Below are positions 60,019 through 62,666 of a DNA stretch of 62,666 nt, piece after piece. This DNA is from Bacteroides sp. CAG:1060_57_27 (GTDB lineage: Bacteria; Bacteroidota; Bacteroidia; Bacteroidales; UBA932). The stretch spans positions 1 to 62,666 of the forward strand of contig MNQT01000015.1 in the NCBI GenBank assembly GCA_001915575.1. Reading direction: 5' to 3'. Made by a program: the position numbers and the translations under genes. The first letter of the stretch is position 1, and each line of letters begins with the position of its first letter. Under the pieces are notes generated by a model that did not search any database, was not told the DNA's origin, and saw only the letters and a list, made by a program, of their open reading frames with translations.

Positions 60019-62444
60019 GCTGCGCTTCTGTCTTCTGAGCCCTTGAACACGAAGTCTACGACGTCGGCTATGTTCTTTACATAGTGGAATGTCAGCCCTT
60101 TCACATAGATTTCCTTGATGTCCTCTATGTCCTTGCGGTTGTCTTCGGAGATCACTATGGTGTGGACTCCCGCCCTCTTTGCGGCGAGTATCTTCTCCTT
60201 TATGCCGCCGACGGGAAGCACCCTTCCCCTCAGGGTCATCTCGCCCGTCATGGCTATGCCTGACTTCACAGGTTCTCCGCGCAGGGCGGATACCATTGAG
60301 CTTACCATGGTGATTCCTGCCGAAGGACCGTCCTTCGGGGTGGCCCCTTCGGGCACATGGATGTGTATGTCCTTCGCCGCGAACTCCTCGGAAGTCATCC
60401 TCGCCATGTCGGGATGTGCCTTGATGTACTGGTAGGCTATGGTCGCCGACTCCTTCATCACGTCTCCGAGGTTGCCCGTCATTGTCATGACGCCCTTGCC
60501 GCTGGATACCGAACTCTCCACGAACAGTATCTCTCCTCCCATCTGAGTCCATGCCAGGCCTGTCACTACGCCGGGGGCTTCGTTGCCTTTCTGGATGTCG
60601 TGGAATGCCGTGGGCAGTCCGAGGTATTCTTTCAAGTCCTCTTTCCTGATGACCTTCGGGTAGTTTTCCCCGAGGGCTATCTTCTTGGCGGTCACGCGGG
60701 CTATCTTCGCTATCTGTTTCTCCAGTCCGCGCACGCCGGACTCGTGGGTGTATTCCGATATGATGTGCGCGAGCGCCCGGCGGTCTATCCTGAGATTGTC
60801 CCTGCCTATGCCGTGCTCCTCAAGCTGCTTGGGCAGCAGGAACTTTCTCGCTATCTCCATTTTCTCCTCCTCGATGTATCCGGTGACGTTGATCAGTTCC
60901 ATTCTGTCGAGCAGCGCAGGCTGTATCGGGGATATGCTGTTGGCCGTGGTGATGAACATCACGTTGCTGAGGTCGTAGTCGATGTCGAGATAGTTGTCGT
61001 GGAAAGTGCTGTTCTGCTCCGGGTCGAGCGCTTCGAGCAGCGCTGAAGACGGGTCGCCCTTGAAGTCGGAGCTCAGCTTGTCTATCTCGTCGAGCACTAT
61101 CACGGGATTCGAGGTACCGGCGCGGGCTATGCCGTTGAGGATGCGGCCGGGCAGCGCGCCCACATATGTCTTGCGGTGTCCGCGGATTTCGGCCTCGTCA
61201 TGCATGCCACCCAGGGCTATGCGCACATACTTGCGCCCGAGGGCCCTTGCTATGGACTTGCCGAGCGAGGTCTTGCCCACTCCCGGAGGGCCGTAGAGGC
61301 ACAGTATGGGAGACTTCATGTTCCCCTTGAGCTTGAGCACGGCCAGGTATTCGATGATCCTCTCCTTGATCTTGTCGAGGCCGTAATGGTCGTGGTTGAG
61401 CACCTTCTCGGCATGCTTGAGGTCGAGGTTGTCCCTGCTCATCTCGCCCCAGGGCAACTGGAGCATGAACTCCAGATAGTTGTACTGTACGCTGTAGTCC
61501 GGCGACGAGGGGTTGTACTTCTCGAGTTTGGAGAGCTCCTTCTCGAAGGTCTCGGCGACCTCCTTGGGCCATTTCTTGCCTTCGGCCTTCTCCCTGAAGC
61601 GGTCAAATTCCTCGGCATCGTCCATTCCGAGCTCCTCCTGTATCGTGCGCAGCTGGTTGTTGAGGTAGTATTCCCTCTGCTGCTGGTCGATTTCGCTCTT
61701 TACCTTCTGGTTGATCTCCTGCTTGATCTTCATCAGCTCGATCTGGACATTCAGGATAGAGAGCAGTTTGAGCCCCCTTGTCCTTATGTCGTCATATTCG
61801 AGCAGCATCACCTTGGCGTTGAAGTCCTCCACTTCTATGGAAGTGGCGATGAAGTTGACGAGGAAACGGAAGTCGTCTATGGCCTTTACCGCACCGATGG
61901 TCTCGCGCGTGCCGATGCTGGAACTGCGCAGTATCTGGACGGCCTTGTCCTTGAGCGAATCGGCTAGTGCCTTTATGTCAGTGCTCCTCTCGTCGTCCCT
62001 CATGACATCGGGATGATATATGACTCTGGCCGTGATATAGGGTTCGTATCCGAGCACGGCTCCGAGCTCCAGCCGTTTGAAGGCCTGGAGTATCGCCGTA
62101 ATGGTGCCGTCCGGCATGTCGAGCGTCTTGATTATCTTGCATACCGTGCCGTAGGGGTTGAGGTCTTCCTCCTGGGGCTCCTCCACCATGACGTCCCTCT
62201 GCGGTACGGCTCCGATGAAGAAGCCCTCCTTTTCGGCTTCGCGGATCAGCCTTACCGATTTCTCGCGGCCTATGGTTATGGGGAAGACGGCTCCGGGAAA
62301 CAGCACCGCATTGCGCAGCGCCAGTATGGGGAGTACGTCCGGCAGTTCGGATTCATCGATTTTCATTATGTTGTCGCCCTGGATGACGGGGATGATGCTG
62401 ACCTCTGCTCCGGCAGGGAAGGTGAATTCTTTATTCTGTCTCAT
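60015..62444 (-). CDS. lon: endopeptidase La (Lon protease)
   Basis: ATP-dependent serine protease for misfolded and regulatory proteins. 809 residues: N-terminal substrate domain (about 25-230), coiled helical linker, AAA+ module with Walker [11 protein letters not shown] near 385 and Walker [11 protein letters not shown], and protease domain with catalytic Ser in [11 protein letters not shown] near 703 and Lys in [12 protein letters not shown] near 746. The ATG at 62444 (MRQNKEF) is chosen; a TTG three codons upstream also lies in frame. Confidence 0.97.
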   Translation of the reverse strand: MRQNKEFTFPAGAEVSIIPVIQGDNIMKIDESELPDVLPILALRNAVLFPGAVFPITIGREKSVRLIREAEKEGFFIGAVPQRDVMVEEPQEEDLNPYGTVCKIIKTLDMPDGTITAILQAFKRLELGAVLGYEPYITARVIYHPDVMRDDERSTDIKALADSLKDKAVQILRSSSIGTRETIGAVKAIDDFRFLVNFIATSIEVEDFNAKVMLLEYDDIRTRGLKLLSILNVQIELMKIKQEINQKVKSEIDQQQREYYLNNQLRTIQEELGMDDAEEFDRFREKAEGKKWPKEVAETFEKELSKLEKYNPSSPDYSVQYNYLEFMLQLPWGEMSRDNLDLKHAEKVLNHDHYGLDKIKERIIEYLAVLKLKGNMKSPILCLYGPPGVGKTSLGKSIARALGRKYVRIALGGMHDEAEIRGHRKTYVGALPGRILNGIARAGTSNPVIVLDEIDKLSSDFKGDPSSALLEALDPEQNSTFHDNYLDIDYDLSNVMFITTANSISPIQPALLDRMELINVTGYIEEEKMEIARKFLLPKQLEEHGIGRDNLRIDRRALAHIISEYTHESGVRGLEKQIAKIARVTAKKIALGENYPKVIRKEDLKEYLGLPTAFHDIQKGNEAPGVVTGLAWTQMGGEILFVESSVSSGKGVMTMTGNLGDVMKESATIAYQYIKAHPDMARMTSEEFAAKDIHIHVPEGATPKDGPSAGITMVSSMVSALRGEPVKSGIAMTGEMTLRGRVLPVGGIKEKILAAKRAGVHTIVISEDNRKDIEDIKEIYVKGLTFHYVKNIADVVDFVFKGSEDRSAA

Positions 62445-62590
62445 GTCTGTCAAAATGTCAGTATTTACATTGTTCTGAACGAACCTGCTATATTAGTCAA
62501 TCTCTGTGCCAATGCCAAATCTTTCTGCCTGGCGGCGGCACAATGACGGCAGACAGCCCCAAAAAACTGCTTAGATTCAACACCGAAGTG

Positions 62591-62622
62591 CAACAGCGAG
62601 GATCCGACGGACCTCGCTGTTG
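62591..62622. other. 11-bp inverted repeat at right window edge
   Basis: CAACAGCGAGG (62591-62601) and CCTCGCTGTTG (62612-62622) form a perfect hairpin with a 10-nt loop. It lies between lon and the window end and is not followed closely by a T tract, although a long run of T comes about 20 bp later. It could be an operator or part of the next gene's terminator; the sequence ends before this can be judged. Confidence 0.5.
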
Positions 62623-62666
62623 ACGGTCTCAAAGTTGTTTCCTTTTTTTTTGGGGGGCAAGCGCAA

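Overview
The window is chromosomal DNA of a GC-rich member of the Bacteroidales. The evidence is: many promoters of the Bacteroidetes type (a TAnnTTTG box, in three cases with a TTTG or TTG box 19-20 bp upstream), weak or absent Shine-Dalgarno sequences, lipoproteins with FISUMP-like C-termini, TonB-receptor-like outer membrane barrels, PdxB, a split LysO, a DUF2795 protein and bS21. A Rikenellaceae/Alistipes-like relative is plausible but not proven. Apart from one AT-rich island (about 42.18-45.6 kb) composition is uniform and genes are tightly packed, often overlapping by ATGA.

Layout. 0.3-6.7 kb (minus): pyruvate:ferredoxin oxidoreductase followed by an M16 metallopeptidase with a rho-independent terminator. 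6.86-8.9 kb: pdxB, divergent from nifJ across a perfect 9-bp palindrome, and fabD convergent with it. 8.95-18.6 kb (plus): tRNA-Arg(CCG), then a dense aromatic amino acid operon (pheA, aroC, tyrA, DAHP synthase) running on into a Gfo/Idh/MocA dehydrogenase, an iron alcohol dehydrogenase, a flavodoxin/ferredoxin fusion and a UvrA2-like ABC protein, followed by two decayed gene ends. 18.9-24.4 kb: two plus-strand lipoproteins converge on a minus-strand pair (FISUMP-like lipoprotein and GH3 beta-glucosidase). 24.5-30.3 kb: a split LysO exporter diverges from a TPP-riboswitch-controlled thiamine operon (thiDE fusion, thiC, Thi4-type thiazole synthase, TenI-like protein). 30.3-36.5 kb: glutamine synthetase, an outer membrane protein, a GntR-controlled ABC exporter operon with a palindromic operator at its promoter, an alpha/beta hydrolase and a flavin-type oxidoreductase. 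36.5-42.2 kb: GH2 enzyme, small membrane proteins, O6-alkylguanine methyltransferase, double GNAT protein and a 5'-truncated outer membrane protein gene. 42.2-45.6 kb: the AT-rich island with a DUF4143-type ATPase, an NDT/TIR-like protein and an AbrB-PIN module whose toxin is frameshifted. 45.6-62.4 kb: core genes (bS21, sirtuin, ATPase, rplU-rpmA-serS-ruvC, outer membrane barrel, LysE exporter, PASTA protein, rluD, lnt, ung, coaD, lon).

The most unusual feature is a pair of intergenic hairpin elements (30336-30515 and about 34713-34938). Each has two 26-nt inverted arms around a 17-nt loop, enclosed in a second, outer inverted repeat. The copies lie in opposite orientation, differ at six arm positions, and five of those differences are matched by compensating changes in the partner arm, so the fold rather than the sequence appears to be conserved. 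I do not recognise this family.
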